NCBI GenBank assembly: GCA_021155195.1
Contig: JAJNPV010000021.1
Location: 62,001-126,000, forward strand
Source of the DNA: Ohtaekwangia sp.
GTDB lineage: Bacteria > Bacteroidota > Bacteroidia > Cytophagales > Cyclobacteriaceae
DNA length: 64,000 nucleotides
Reading direction: 5' to 3'
A model generated the notes under the pieces. That model had not been told where the DNA came from and ran no database searches. It was given only the letters and a program-made list of their open reading frames with translations. Each line of letters opens with the position of its first letter. The first letter of the stretch is position 1. Both the position numbers and the translations under genes were made by a program. Positions 1-8,314 of the stretch are shown here, in pieces.

Positions 1-530
1 TGACTTAGTAGATTTTTTTCATCCATAGTCATCTCAGCCAATGTTTTTGTTTCACCCTCCGGAACAAAAATGGGATCATACCCAAAACCACCCGTTCCTC
101 GTTTCTCCTTTATAATAGTACCCTTCAGCACACCTTCAAATTGTTTTTTCTCATTCGGAGTAATCAATGTAACAACTGTTCTGAATTGAGCCCTTTTATT
201 TTCCAGATCAGATAAATTAGCAAGCAGCAAATTCATGTTGTCATCCGAATTTCGTTGGCTTCCCGCATACCGCGCTGAATAAACACCGGGTTCACCGTTC
301 AGGGCTTCCACTTCAAGACCTGTATCATCGGCAAAACATGAAACTTTATAATGATCAAATACATAAGTTGCTTTTTGCAAGGAATTACCTTCCAACGTAG
401 TTTGATCTTCTGCTAATTCTTCTTCGCAACCAATTTCCTTCAAACCCACAACATTAAATTCACTTCCCAATAGAGCTTGAATCTCTGCACGCTTGTGGTC
501 GTTATTGGTAGCGAAGCAAAAGGTTCTCAT
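1..530 (-). CDS. rdgB: RdgB/HAM1 non-canonical purine NTP pyrophosphatase (partial, C-terminus cut)
   Basis: House-cleaning enzyme that hydrolyses dITP, XTP and ITP to monophosphates so that deaminated purines stay out of DNA and RNA; cytoplasmic. The reverse strand starts MRTFCFATNNDHKR, the family's N-terminal nucleotide-binding motif (normally A(T/S)xNxxK). It continues through a GNSLQKA segment and FADDTGLEVEAL, which carries the acidic metal-binding residues and general base, then GVYSARYAGS. The last visible residues (LAEMTMDEKNLLS) match the conserved region just before the family's C-terminus, so only about 10 to 20 residues lie outside the window. The start is the ATG at 528-530. The preceding FKBP gene on this strand ends at 536, so the two are probably cotranscribed. 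Family assignment is secure; substrate preference is inferred. Confidence 0.93.
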   Translation of the reverse strand, partial: MRTFCFATNNDHKRAEIQALLGSEFNVVGLKEIGCEEELAEDQTTLEGNSLQKATYVFDHYKVSCFADDTGLEVEALNGEPGVYSARYAGSQRNSDDNMNLLLANLSDLENKRAQFRTVVTLITPNEKKQFEGVLKGTIIKEKRGTGGFGYDPIFVPEGETKTLAEMTMDEKNLLS

Positions 531-535
531 TTATA

Positions 536-1051
536 CTAAAGCAATTCTATTTCAAAAACCAAGTTAGCGTTGGCAGGAATTTTTCCTCCGGCCGCAACAG
601 AACTTCCATACGCATATACGGATGGAACATAAAGAGTAACTTTTGAACCACCTGGAACCAGCGGAAGAACTAACTGCCATCCTAAAATAAGGCCTGATAA
701 AGTAAAGGTTGCATCCGTGTTTGAATCAAACGCATTGGATTTAGTGCTTTGAATATTCCATCCTGTGTAAGAGATTCTTATTCTGTTTTCAAGGCAAGGA
801 ATTTTACTGCCAGTGCCTATTGTGTTGATAACATACCTAACACCATTGGGCTCAATAAGAACATCAGTGATACCCTTTGAGGCTAAAAAAGCATCAATCT
901 TACCAATATCTATTGCTAATTGATCTTGGTTGATGCTTGTAAGCTTGCTTTCGGGTACCGAAGGAGTGCATGTGGGGTCATCTTTGCAACTATCCAAAAA
1001 AAGAAATCCACTGCACAAGAAAATTCCAATAATAACCTTCTTCATTTTCAA
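536..1051 (-). CDS. FKBP-type peptidyl-prolyl cis-trans isomerase lipoprotein
   Basis: 171-residue exported isomerase predicted to catalyse proline isomerisation during folding of envelope proteins. Residues 1-22 form an SPII signal peptide ending in the lipobox LDSC, so it should be lipid-anchored. The FKBP domain fills about residues 65-171, with the family signatures LRYV-like (GVRYVINT), RISYTGW, FDSN, LILGWQLVLPLVPGGSK and YAYGSS followed by IPANANLVFEIELL. It lies in a minus-strand run with a second FKBP lipoprotein one base upstream (1053) and rdgB 5 bp downstream. Related single-domain FKBP lipoproteins in gliding Bacteroidota include GldI, but the sequence alone does not show that this is GldI. 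Isomerase family call is firm; client proteins are unknown. Confidence 0.9.
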   Translation of the reverse strand: MKMKKVIIGIFLCSGFLFLDSCKDDPTCTPSVPESKLTSINQDQLAIDIGKIDAFLASKGITDVLIEPNGVRYVINTIGTGSKIPCLENRIRISYTGWNIQSTKSNAFDSNTDATFTLSGLILGWQLVLPLVPGGSKVTLYVPSVYAYGSSVAAGGKIPANANLVFEIELL

Positions 1052-1052
1052 A

Positions 1053-1967
1053 CTATTTTACATCTACCAACTCCATATCAAACATCAAAATCGAATTTTC
1101 TAAAATAATTTCACTTCTACGCTGCGGTCCATAAGCAAGTGCTGATGGAATATAAACAGTCATTTTAGCCCCCTTATTCATGTATGTAATGGCTTCATCC
1201 CACCCAGCAATAACTTCTCTATTTCCCAATGTAAATTCATAAGGTTCGTAGGGCATTCTCATTTCATTAAACACGTTGTTCGCCCGAGCTACTGACTCAT
1301 AGCTTGTGTCGAAGCAAGTACCATTCAATAAAAATCCAGCATAGCCCACCTTTACAGTTTGTCCGGGTTTGGCATTTTCTCCTTTGCCTGATTTAGTCAG
1401 TACATAGCGCAATCCAGATGGAGTTTTTTGTGCATTTATGGATTTCGACTTCAAATACTCGTCTATGGCATTACCATCCTTTTCTAATTGAATAGACTCA
1501 TCTGCCATTGCTTGTTCATTCTGCTTGGCAATGGCTGCACTTTGTAATGCACGTGCCTGATCTTCGGTAACAATATCGGTTACCGCCATAAAAAATTTGA
1601 ATGAGCTTGTTGAGTCCACATCCGGAGGATATTGACCACCTTGAAAAAGATTTTTTGCTGAAACCGTAAAGGTTACGCTATCACCTTTTGAAAGCAGTTG
1701 AATAACTTCAGTAACCATATCGCCTTTTGGCACCGAATCCTGATGTTGAAGCATAACAGGCATCGGATTTTTCTTGCTATCATTTATTACAGAGTCCTTT
1801 CCATCCTTCAATAAGAAGTTAAGCACGCGGATCTCACCTGTTTTGGCAAGCACGCCATCGCCCTTACGAACCAATGTATATTTTTGACCAGACTTTGTCT
1901 CCTTTGAATCAGAGCACGAGAAACACAACATTGCCGCAAAGGCAAACAACAGAACTGAATTTTTCAT
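1053..1967 (-). CDS. Two-domain FKBP-type peptidyl-prolyl isomerase lipoprotein
   Basis: 304-residue lipoprotein with signal peptide and lipobox CFSC around residues 15-18. The C-terminal half (about 165-304) is a canonical FKBP domain: GLRYVLTKSGKGENAKPGQ, VKVGYAGFL, CFDTSYES, FTLGNREVIAGWDEAITYM and the IPSALAYGPQRR loop. The N-terminal half (about 28-140) has an FKBP-like outline (KYTLVRKGDGVLAKTGE, then MVTEVIQLLSKGDSVTFTV) but lacks the GY-G and FD-S motifs, so it looks like a degenerate, probably non-catalytic copy used for substrate binding or dimerisation. A linker rich in Ala, Glu and Gln (about 140-165) could be helical. It sits between the DHH gene (stop at 1991) and the smaller FKBP gene and probably shares their transcript. 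Domain reading is mine; the role is inferred from the family. Confidence 0.9.
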   Translation of the reverse strand: MKNSVLLFAFAAMLCFSCSDSKETKSGQKYTLVRKGDGVLAKTGEIRVLNFLLKDGKDSVINDSKKNPMPVMLQHQDSVPKGDMVTEVIQLLSKGDSVTFTVSAKNLFQGGQYPPDVDSTSSFKFFMAVTDIVTEDQARALQSAAIAKQNEQAMADESIQLEKDGNAIDEYLKSKSINAQKTPSGLRYVLTKSGKGENAKPGQTVKVGYAGFLLNGTCFDTSYESVARANNVFNEMRMPYEPYEFTLGNREVIAGWDEAITYMNKGAKMTVYIPSALAYGPQRRSEIILENSILMFDMELVDVK

Positions 1968-1990
1968 TTTTATGGATTGAATTGTTTTAG

Positions 1991-3010
1991 TTACTTATTT
2001 AATAATGACTGATACTCTGGAAGGATTGATAAAAATTTCTTCAGGGTATCCTCCAACGACAGTTTTGAAGAACCTCCTGATGCGTTTCTATGACCACCTC
2101 CTTCAAAGTGTTTGCGTGCTAACTCGTTCACAGAAAAATCTCCTAACGAGCGGAATGATAATTTTATTTCTTCTTTACGGTCATACATCAGCACAGCCAT
2201 CTTCACTCCTTTTATAGAGAGACCGTAGTTAACCAGTCCTTCCGTATCCCCTGTTTGGGCACCGAATTTTTTTAACTCTTCCTGGCTTAAGGTCATGTAA
2301 GCCGTATTATACTCAGGTAGCACAACCAATTTTTGACTAAGTACAAATCCCGTAAGGCGAAGGCGCTCTAATGAGTTTGTATCATAAATATTTTGAGCAA
2401 TGGTATGTGGATCGGCCCCTTTGGCTACTAATTCCGAAGCAATCAGAAACTCCTGATGGCGGGTATTGTTATGTCTAAAGCCTCCTGTGTCAGTCATCAA
2501 ACCAGAATACAAACACGTTGCAATGTTTTTATCAATAAGATTCGTCTCGCCCAACTCTTCAATCAACTCATAAATAAGACCAGCCGTAGATGCTGATGCC
2601 GTGTTCCATTTTTCAAAATCGGCAAACGCTTCTGGTTCCAGATGGTGATCAATCAGAACTTTGATTCCTTTAGCATTTTTAACCGGATCGGCCAGTTTAT
2701 TAATGCGGCTTAAGCTTGAAAAATCTAAACAAAAGATAACTTCCGCTTGTTGAATTAGTTCGATGGCCTTACGCTCAGGTTTCGAATCGTCCTTTGAAAG
2801 TGCAAGCACCGTTTCGTTGCCCGGCATCCACACTAAAAAATCCGGATAGTCACTGGGGGTAATTACTATTACTTCATGACCTTTCTTCTTTAAAAAGCCA
2901 GAAAGACCTAATGACGAACCCAATGCATCGGCATCGGGTTTGAAGTGGGTAACAATGACCACCTTTTTTGGCTGACTGATTAACGACCTAAAGCCCTCTA
3001 AATTTTTCAT
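1991..3010 (-). CDS. DHH/DHHA1 phosphoesterase, NrnA-like oligoribonuclease / pAp phosphatase
   Basis: 339-residue cytoplasmic enzyme of the DHH superfamily. Visible motifs in order: THFKPDADALGSSLGL (metal-binding motif I, about residues 21-36), FCLDFSSLSRI (motif II), LIDHHLEP (the DHH motif), LMTDTGGFRH (motif IV) and a C-terminal DHHA1 domain with the GGGHRNASGG signature near residue 304. Family members degrade two- to five-nucleotide RNAs and dephosphorylate 3',5'-phosphoadenosine. It heads the minus-strand run with the two FKBP lipoproteins and rdgB and is divergent from ndk across a 174-bp spacer. The start at 3010 gives an N-terminus without extension. Whether it acts on nanoRNA, pAp or c-di-AMP-derived pApA cannot be decided here. 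Confidence 0.9.
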   Translation of the reverse strand: MKNLEGFRSLISQPKKVVIVTHFKPDADALGSSLGLSGFLKKKGHEVIVITPSDYPDFLVWMPGNETVLALSKDDSKPERKAIELIQQAEVIFCLDFSSLSRINKLADPVKNAKGIKVLIDHHLEPEAFADFEKWNTASASTAGLIYELIEELGETNLIDKNIATCLYSGLMTDTGGFRHNNTRHQEFLIASELVAKGADPHTIAQNIYDTNSLERLRLTGFVLSQKLVVLPEYNTAYMTLSQEELKKFGAQTGDTEGLVNYGLSIKGVKMAVLMYDRKEEIKLSFRSLGDFSVNELARKHFEGGGHRNASGGSSKLSLEDTLKKFLSILPEYQSLLNK

Positions 3011-3131
3011 CGAAGGGGCAAAAATGGCAATTTTAATTGGGAGTGCATAGCCACAAGTCAGAAGGTAGATGATGAAGTTGATTTAAGGCAAAAAACAATG
3101 AAGCAGGGTTATGTGCTACGGACTAAAAGGC

Positions 3132-3139
3132 TAATTTTG
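3132..3139 (+). promoter_or_regulatory. Putative -7 box (TAnnTTTG) for ndk
   Basis: TAATTTTG matches the Bacteroidota primary-sigma -7 consensus TAnnTTTG and lies 46 bp before the ndk ATG. No good TTTG -33 box is visible at the expected distance, so confidence is moderate. Confidence 0.4.
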
Positions 3140-3184
3140 CGCCCAAAATAAACTCATTGAAAAACAACTTAAAAACGAGATAAA

Positions 3185-3604
3185 ATGTCAGGAAACAGAA
3201 CTTTTACCATGATTAAGCCCGATGCAACGGGAGCCGGAAACACAGGTGCCATTACCAAAATGATCGAAGAGGCAGGCTTTCGCATTGTGGCTATGAAAAA
3301 AACAAAATTGAGCCCCGAAATGGCCGGCAAGTTTTACGAGATCCATAAAGAGCGCTCTTTCTACGGTGAACTTTGCGCGTATATGTCGAGCGGCTCAATC
3401 GTGCCTATGATTTTAGAGAAAGAAAATGCAGTGGAAGATTTTCGTAAACTGATTGGTGCTACTGATCCGAAAAAGGCTGCCCTGGGAACGGTGCGTGCAC
3501 TTTTCGCAAAATCAATTGATGCGAATGCCATTCACGGTTCAGACTCTGATGAGAATGCCGCTATTGAAGGCAACTTTTTCTTCTCTCAGTTCGAGCGATT
3601 TTAA
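3185..3604 (+). CDS. ndk: Nucleoside diphosphate kinase
   Basis: 139-residue enzyme that transfers the gamma-phosphate of ATP to NDPs through a phospho-histidine, balancing NTP and dNTP pools. It opens with RTFTMIKPDA, the family's N-terminal nucleotide-binding strand. The C-terminal active-site signature is NAIHGSDSDENAAIE, where the His is the phosphorylated residue (family pattern N-x2-H-G-S-D). Length is normal. The start ATG at 3185 follows an A-rich leader rather than a strong Shine-Dalgarno. It is followed by a repeat-rich spacer and gcvP, with no recognisable terminator between them. Confidence 0.97.
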   Translation: MSGNRTFTMIKPDATGAGNTGAITKMIEEAGFRIVAMKKTKLSPEMAGKFYEIHKERSFYGELCAYMSSGSIVPMILEKENAVEDFRKLIGATDPKKAALGTVRALFAKSIDANAIHGSDSDENAAIEGNFFFSQFERF

Positions 3605-3607
3605 GAA

Positions 3608-3696
3608 CCAGATACTTGATGCTGGATACTTGATCTCGAGAATCCAACATCAAGAATCCAGTAACCAGTATCAAGAATCCAGTAACCAGAATCCAG
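3608..3696. repeat. Interspersed short repeats, direct and inverted, in the ndk-gcvP spacer
   Basis: The spacer consists almost wholly of one short word. A 20-bp unit beginning atcaagaatccag occurs perfectly at 3649-3668 and 3670-3689 (period 21 bp). A shorter aatccagaacc copy follows at about 3690. Two near-complementary copies in the opposite orientation (ccagatacttgat at 3608-3620 and ctggatacttgat at 3622-3634) precede them. The array can therefore fold into a long imperfect hairpin between the ndk stop and the gcvP start. Confidence 0.85.
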
Positions 3697-3703
3697 AACC
3701 AAC

Positions 3704-6574
3704 ATGCAAATAGATCCACACTACTCAGAAAAATTTGAATCGCGCCACAACGCCCCGGATGCTCATCAAATTGAAGAAATGTTGCGCGTGGTTAACGCTG
3801 CCTCGATTGACGAATTGATTGATCAAACTATACCAGCTAACATCCGGTTAAAAAAATCATTGAACCTTCCCAAAGCACAATCTGAGTTTGAGTTTTTAAA
3901 TGGATTCAAAAAACTGATTTCGAAGAATAAGATTTACAAATCATACATTGGTACTGGATACTATAATTGCATAACACCAGGCGTTATTCTTCGCAATGTG
4001 TTGGAAAACCCAGGCTGGTACACAGCCTACACTCCTTACCAGGCAGAGATTGCACAAGGCCGCATGGAGGCATTGATCAATTATCAAACCATGATCATTG
4101 ACCTTACGGGAATGGAGATTGCCAATGCTTCTTTATTGGATGAAGCGACAGCAGCAGCCGAAGCTATGCATTTGCTTTATGCTTCGCGCAAAGCAAACAA
4201 AAAAGAAGCACATACTTTTTTTGTGGATGAGAATACATTTCCACAAGTAATAGATTTGTTGAGAACCCGGTCAGCGCCAATAGGTGTTAACCTACAAATT
4301 GGAAACATTGAAAAATTAGATCTTACTAATCCTGATTTGTTTGCGGTTTACATTCAAAACCCAGACAACAATGGTGAGATAAAAGATTATACAGCGCTCA
4401 TTGAAACAGCTCATGAAAAAGAAATTTTCGCTGTTGTCGGTGCCGACTTGATGAGCTTATTATTAGTGAAGTCACCCGGAGAAATGGGTGCCGATGTAGT
4501 AGTAGGTTGTTCGCAACGTTTTGGTGTGCCGATGGGTTTTGGTGGCCCACACGCAGCGTTCTTTGCAACCAAAGAAGAATTTAAAAGACAAATTCCCGGA
4601 AGGATTATTGGAATTTCAATTGATGCAAGTGGAAACCCGGGCTATCGCATGGCATTGCAAACCCGCGAGCAACACATCCGCAGAGAAAAGGCAACATCAA
4701 ACATTTGTACTGCACAAGTGCTACTATCCGTAATGGCTAGTATGTATACGGTGTATCACGGGTCAGAAGGCTTGAAAAAAATTGCAGGAAGAATTCATGG
4801 ACTAGCTCAGTTGCTTGAAAATGGATTTAAAGAACTTGGTATCAAACAAGTCAATAAAAACTACTTCGATACGCTTAAAATAGAAGTCGCAGATTCAAAA
4901 GTTATTCGTGAAAAAGCGGAGAAGGCAGAACTTAATTTTAAATACTTCCAGAGTAATTTCATCGGCATCGCACTGGATGAAACAACCAGCACAAGCGATG
5001 TAGAGAAAATCCTTTCTGTTTTCGGATCCTCAAAATCAGTATCAGCGAAAGCTGAATTGAAATTAAAATTAGAAACATCTCTTGTTAGAACTTCAAAATA
5101 TCTAACACATCCTGTTTTCAACACGCATCATTCCGAACATGAAATGCTGCGCTACATCAAGAAATTAGAGAACAAAGATCTTTCCATGGTTCATTCCATG
5201 ATTTCATTAGGCTCATGCACCATGAAGTTAAATGCCACTACTGAAATGATTCCAGTAACGTGGCCCGAACTTGGCAACATGCATCCCTTCTCACCAGCAG
5301 ATCAAACGCTTGGCTATCAGGATATGATCACCAACTTAGAAAACTGGTTGAAAGAAATTACCGGCTTTACCGGAGTATCACTACAACCAAACAGCGGTGC
5401 GCAAGGCGAGTATGCTGGTTTGTTGGTTATTCGTGCGTATCATGAAAATCGCAATGAACCGCATAGAAATATTTCCTTGATCCCTGCATCAGCACACGGC
5501 ACGAATCCCGCCAGTGCTGTAATGGCCGGTATGGATGTTGTAGTAGTGAAATCAGATGCCGAAGGAAAGATTGATGTGGCTGACTTAAAAGCCAAAGCAG
5601 AACAATACAAAGACAAGCTTTCCTGTTTGATGGTTACGTATCCATCTACACATGGCGTGTTTGAAGAATCGATTGTAGAAATCTGTGAAACCATTCATGC
5701 GTGTGGTGGTCTGGTGTATATGGATGGAGCAAACATGAATGCGCAAGTCGGCTTAACATCGCCTGCCAATATAGGAGCTGACGTATGTCACTTAAATCTG
5801 CATAAAACATTTTGTATTCCACACGGTGGTGGTGGCCCGGGCATGGGTCCTATCTGTGTGAATGATAAGTTGAAACCGTTTCTACCAGGCCATGCTGTTG
5901 TAAAAACAGGTGGCGAAAAAGCAATCACTGCTGTATCATCAGCTCCATGGGGAAGCGCAAGCATTTTAGTAATCAGTTACGCATACATTGCTATGATGGG
6001 TGGTGAAGGATTAACCAACGCAACTAAGTTGGCTATCTTGAATGCGAACTACATCAAGGAAAAACTGAACGGTCATTATAAAATTCTTTACACAGGAACG
6101 AAAGGTCGTTGTGCACATGAAATGATCGTTGACTGTCGCGATTTTAAAAAGTCGGGCATTGAAGTAGAAGACATTGCCAAGCGATTAATGGATTATGGAT
6201 TCCATGCACCAACCGTTTCATTCCCGGTGGCAGGTACGTTGATGATTGAACCCACCGAAAGCGAACCGAAAGAAGAAATGGATCGCTTTGTGGAAGCGTT
6301 GGTAGAAATCAGAAATGAAATTCGTGAAGTAGAAGAAGGCAAAGCAGACAAAGAAAAGAATGTTTTAAAACATGCACCTCATACTGCTGCTGTAATTACT
6401 TCAGACACCTGGACACTACCTTATAGCAGACAGAAAGCGGCATATCCGTTACCCTTCGTTAAGGAAGCTAAATTCTGGCCAAGTGTAAGTCGCGTTGATA
6501 ATGCGTATGGCGATCGTAATTTGGTGTGTAGTTGTTTGCCTTTGGAAGTATATAACCAAGAAGTGTCTGCATAA
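3704..6574 (+). CDS. gcvP: Glycine dehydrogenase (decarboxylating), P-protein of the glycine cleavage system
   Basis: 956-residue fused-form P-protein. It decarboxylates glycine with PLP and passes the aminomethyl group to lipoyl-GcvH. The N-terminal half (to about 450) carries the family motifs YIGTGYYNCITPGVILRN, NPGWYTAYTPYQAEIAQGR and the glycine-rich GVPMGFGGPHAAFFA. The C-terminal half carries SMISLGSCTMKLNA, LQPNSGAQGEYAGLLVIR, SAHGTNPASAVMAGM and LNLHKTFCIPHGGGGPGMGP, whose Lys should bind PLP. Length is normal for the undivided form. gcvH and gcvT are not in the window. The ATG at 3704 comes directly after the repeat array, so its promoter must lie in the repeats or upstream of ndk. 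A strong terminator follows. Confidence 0.97.
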   Translation: MQIDPHYSEKFESRHNAPDAHQIEEMLRVVNAASIDELIDQTIPANIRLKKSLNLPKAQSEFEFLNGFKKLISKNKIYKSYIGTGYYNCITPGVILRNVLENPGWYTAYTPYQAEIAQGRMEALINYQTMIIDLTGMEIANASLLDEATAAAEAMHLLYASRKANKKEAHTFFVDENTFPQVIDLLRTRSAPIGVNLQIGNIEKLDLTNPDLFAVYIQNPDNNGEIKDYTALIETAHEKEIFAVVGADLMSLLLVKSPGEMGADVVVGCSQRFGVPMGFGGPHAAFFATKEEFKRQIPGRIIGISIDASGNPGYRMALQTREQHIRREKATSNICTAQVLLSVMASMYTVYHGSEGLKKIAGRIHGLAQLLENGFKELGIKQVNKNYFDTLKIEVADSKVIREKAEKAELNFKYFQSNFIGIALDETTSTSDVEKILSVFGSSKSVSAKAELKLKLETSLVRTSKYLTHPVFNTHHSEHEMLRYIKKLENKDLSMVHSMISLGSCTMKLNATTEMIPVTWPELGNMHPFSPADQTLGYQDMITNLENWLKEITGFTGVSLQPNSGAQGEYAGLLVIRAYHENRNEPHRNISLIPASAHGTNPASAVMAGMDVVVVKSDAEGKIDVADLKAKAEQYKDKLSCLMVTYPSTHGVFEESIVEICETIHACGGLVYMDGANMNAQVGLTSPANIGADVCHLNLHKTFCIPHGGGGPGMGPICVNDKLKPFLPGHAVVKTGGEKAITAVSSAPWGSASILVISYAYIAMMGGEGLTNATKLAILNANYIKEKLNGHYKILYTGTKGRCAHEMIVDCRDFKKSGIEVEDIAKRLMDYGFHAPTVSFPVAGTLMIEPTESEPKEEMDRFVEALVEIRNEIREVEEGKADKEKNVLKHAPHTAAVITSDTWTLPYSRQKAAYPLPFVKEAKFWPSVSRVDNAYGDRNLVCSCLPLEVYNQEVSA

Positions 6575-6596
6575 AGTCCCCCTCTTTATTGATTTT

Positions 6597-6626
6597 GAAT
6601 TGCCGATTAGTCGGCAATTCCTTTTT
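6597..6626 (+). terminator. Intrinsic terminator after gcvP
   Basis: Perfect 10-bp stem gaattgccga / tcggcaattc (6597-6606 and 6611-6620) with a 4-base loop ttag, followed by c and five T. It ends 47 bp before the chosen start of the next gene, separating the two units. Confidence 0.85.
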
Positions 6627-6672
6627 ATACAAGATTTCAATTTTCATTAGCTTCGTAGACCGTTTGTGTACT

Positions 6673-8310
6673 ATGAACAACCCACGACTCGATTCTAAAA
6701 TTCCTTGGTGGACATGGGTTGCGCCCTTTATACTTTTCCATGCGACAGGGCACATATCACTTCTATTCAAGTATAGTCAGGGCGTTAGCACATTCTATAT
6801 TCCAACCGCAATTGCTGTTGTCATGATTAACTGGTGGGGATTTGCCCGGGTAATACCTGCCATGTTTATTGTTGCTACTTTGAATACCTATTATTGGGGT
6901 ATCGCTGACTGGCGATTGTGGCCACTATTTTCAGCATCGGAAGTAATTGGTGTAATGATCTCTTACTTGTTGTTTCGAAAAATTGTTAAAGGAAATTATT
7001 GGCTTCCCTCTACCCGCGATTTATTGCTTTTTACCTTTTTTGCAATCTTAATTCCACTCTCTGTAGAATTAGTCCTGCTTCAATTTACGCTTACCTATTT
7101 TGGAGAACAATCACTAAACTCATTCGGAGAAAATTTTCTTCACAACTGGTTGGGCGAGTTTACCGCTAATTTTGGAATCGCAACTCCACTTCTTTTCTCT
7201 TTCACCCCTTTGTTACAGAGAAGGGGATGGCTATTGCACCCACCTGAAGTCACACTTCCAGGTAAGCAAGCAAAACCTATTTATAAGCGAGTTGAAATTT
7301 CATTGATTTACATTTTGCTGCTCATCCTTTCTTTTACCATTCCCTTTGAGAAATATTGGTTTGCATACGGATTGATATCTTTATACATCGCAATTCGGTT
7401 TGGTTTTGGAGAGGCACTCTTTTGCAATCTTTATGTTTTCCTGATTACGTACGTGATCCCTGTGCTTTACCCGGAAGAATGGAGTTTAGCACCAAAGGCA
7501 GGATCGCAGATATATTATATTTTTCTAGGTAATCTTCTTTTGTCGCTTTTTGTTGCTATTACGGGTAGAGTAATTTCAGACTTGCGCCAGGTTGAAGAAA
7601 ATTTAAGTCTGCAAAAAAAGGAATTAGAAATCACGAACCAAGAGCTCGATAGGTTTGTGTACAGTGCTTCGCACGATCTTAGTGCACCTTTAAAATCTAT
7701 TTTAGGCCTTGTTACGATTAGTAAAATGGACACAAATCCACATGCGTCCAGTCAATATTTAAATGAAATTGAGAAAAGTGTTCTCAAATTGGATTCTTTT
7801 ATTGCTGAAATCTTAGATTACTCAAGAAACAAACGCGTAGATATTACTACTGAGCAATTGGAAATTAAAGCATTATGTCAAGAGATCCTTGACAATCTCA
7901 AGTACATGGATAATTTCTCAAAAATTCAAATAGACTTAAATGAGCTAGATCAGGAAACAATTCTTCAAGATAAAATCCGAATGAAGATTATCCTGAGTAA
8001 TCTTATCTCCAACGCTATCCGTTTTCAAAAAAGAATTCCAGATCATCAGTCTATCATCAAGATTTCATCCAAAAAAAAATTGAATAATACGTTTATTCAT
8101 GTAGAAGACAATGGCGAAGGAATCCGACCTGAGCTGAGTCCCGAAATTTTTAAAATGTTCTATCGCGCTTCCGATAAATCTCCGGGGTCAGGGTTGGGAC
8201 TTTACATTGCAAAAGAAACTGCCGATAAGATTGGTGTTAAAATTAGTTTACAATCTGAGTATGGAAAAGGTAGCACTTTTACATTGGAAGTTCCAGAATT
8301 AAAAAATTGA
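6673..8310 (+). CDS. MASE1-type membrane sensor histidine kinase
   Basis: 545-residue kinase. Residues about 10-310 form an integral-membrane sensor with roughly eight hydrophobic segments and MASE1-like features (STFYIPTAIAVVMINWWGF, then a WLGEFTANFGIATPLLF segment). A short coiled coil (about 320-345) leads to the kinase core: H-box SASHDLSAPLKSILG, N-box NLISNAIRFQ, G1 VEDNGEGI and G2 SGLGLYIAKE, ending with TFTLEVPELKN. No receiver domain is fused and no response regulator is adjacent. I chose the ATG at 6673 because an in-frame codon at 6589 would place the preceding gcvP terminator inside the gene. A kinase of the same architecture lies at 25296-26948. The ligand is unknown. Confidence 0.88.
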   Translation: MNNPRLDSKIPWWTWVAPFILFHATGHISLLFKYSQGVSTFYIPTAIAVVMINWWGFARVIPAMFIVATLNTYYWGIADWRLWPLFSASEVIGVMISYLLFRKIVKGNYWLPSTRDLLLFTFFAILIPLSVELVLLQFTLTYFGEQSLNSFGENFLHNWLGEFTANFGIATPLLFSFTPLLQRRGWLLHPPEVTLPGKQAKPIYKRVEISLIYILLLILSFTIPFEKYWFAYGLISLYIAIRFGFGEALFCNLYVFLITYVIPVLYPEEWSLAPKAGSQIYYIFLGNLLLSLFVAITGRVISDLRQVEENLSLQKKELEITNQELDRFVYSASHDLSAPLKSILGLVTISKMDTNPHASSQYLNEIEKSVLKLDSFIAEILDYSRNKRVDITTEQLEIKALCQEILDNLKYMDNFSKIQIDLNELDQETILQDKIRMKIILSNLISNAIRFQKRIPDHQSIIKISSKKKLNNTFIHVEDNGEGIRPELSPEIFKMFYRASDKSPGSGLGLYIAKETADKIGVKISLQSEYGKGSTFTLEVPELKN

Positions 8311-8314
8311 TTGA

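Noticed and set aside
3608..3696. CRISPR-like array
   Set aside because: Units are tandem with a one-base spacing and inverted copies, no spacers of regular length, no cas genes.
6589..6672. Longer start for the MASE1 kinase
   Set aside because: It would contain the gcvP terminator hairpin.
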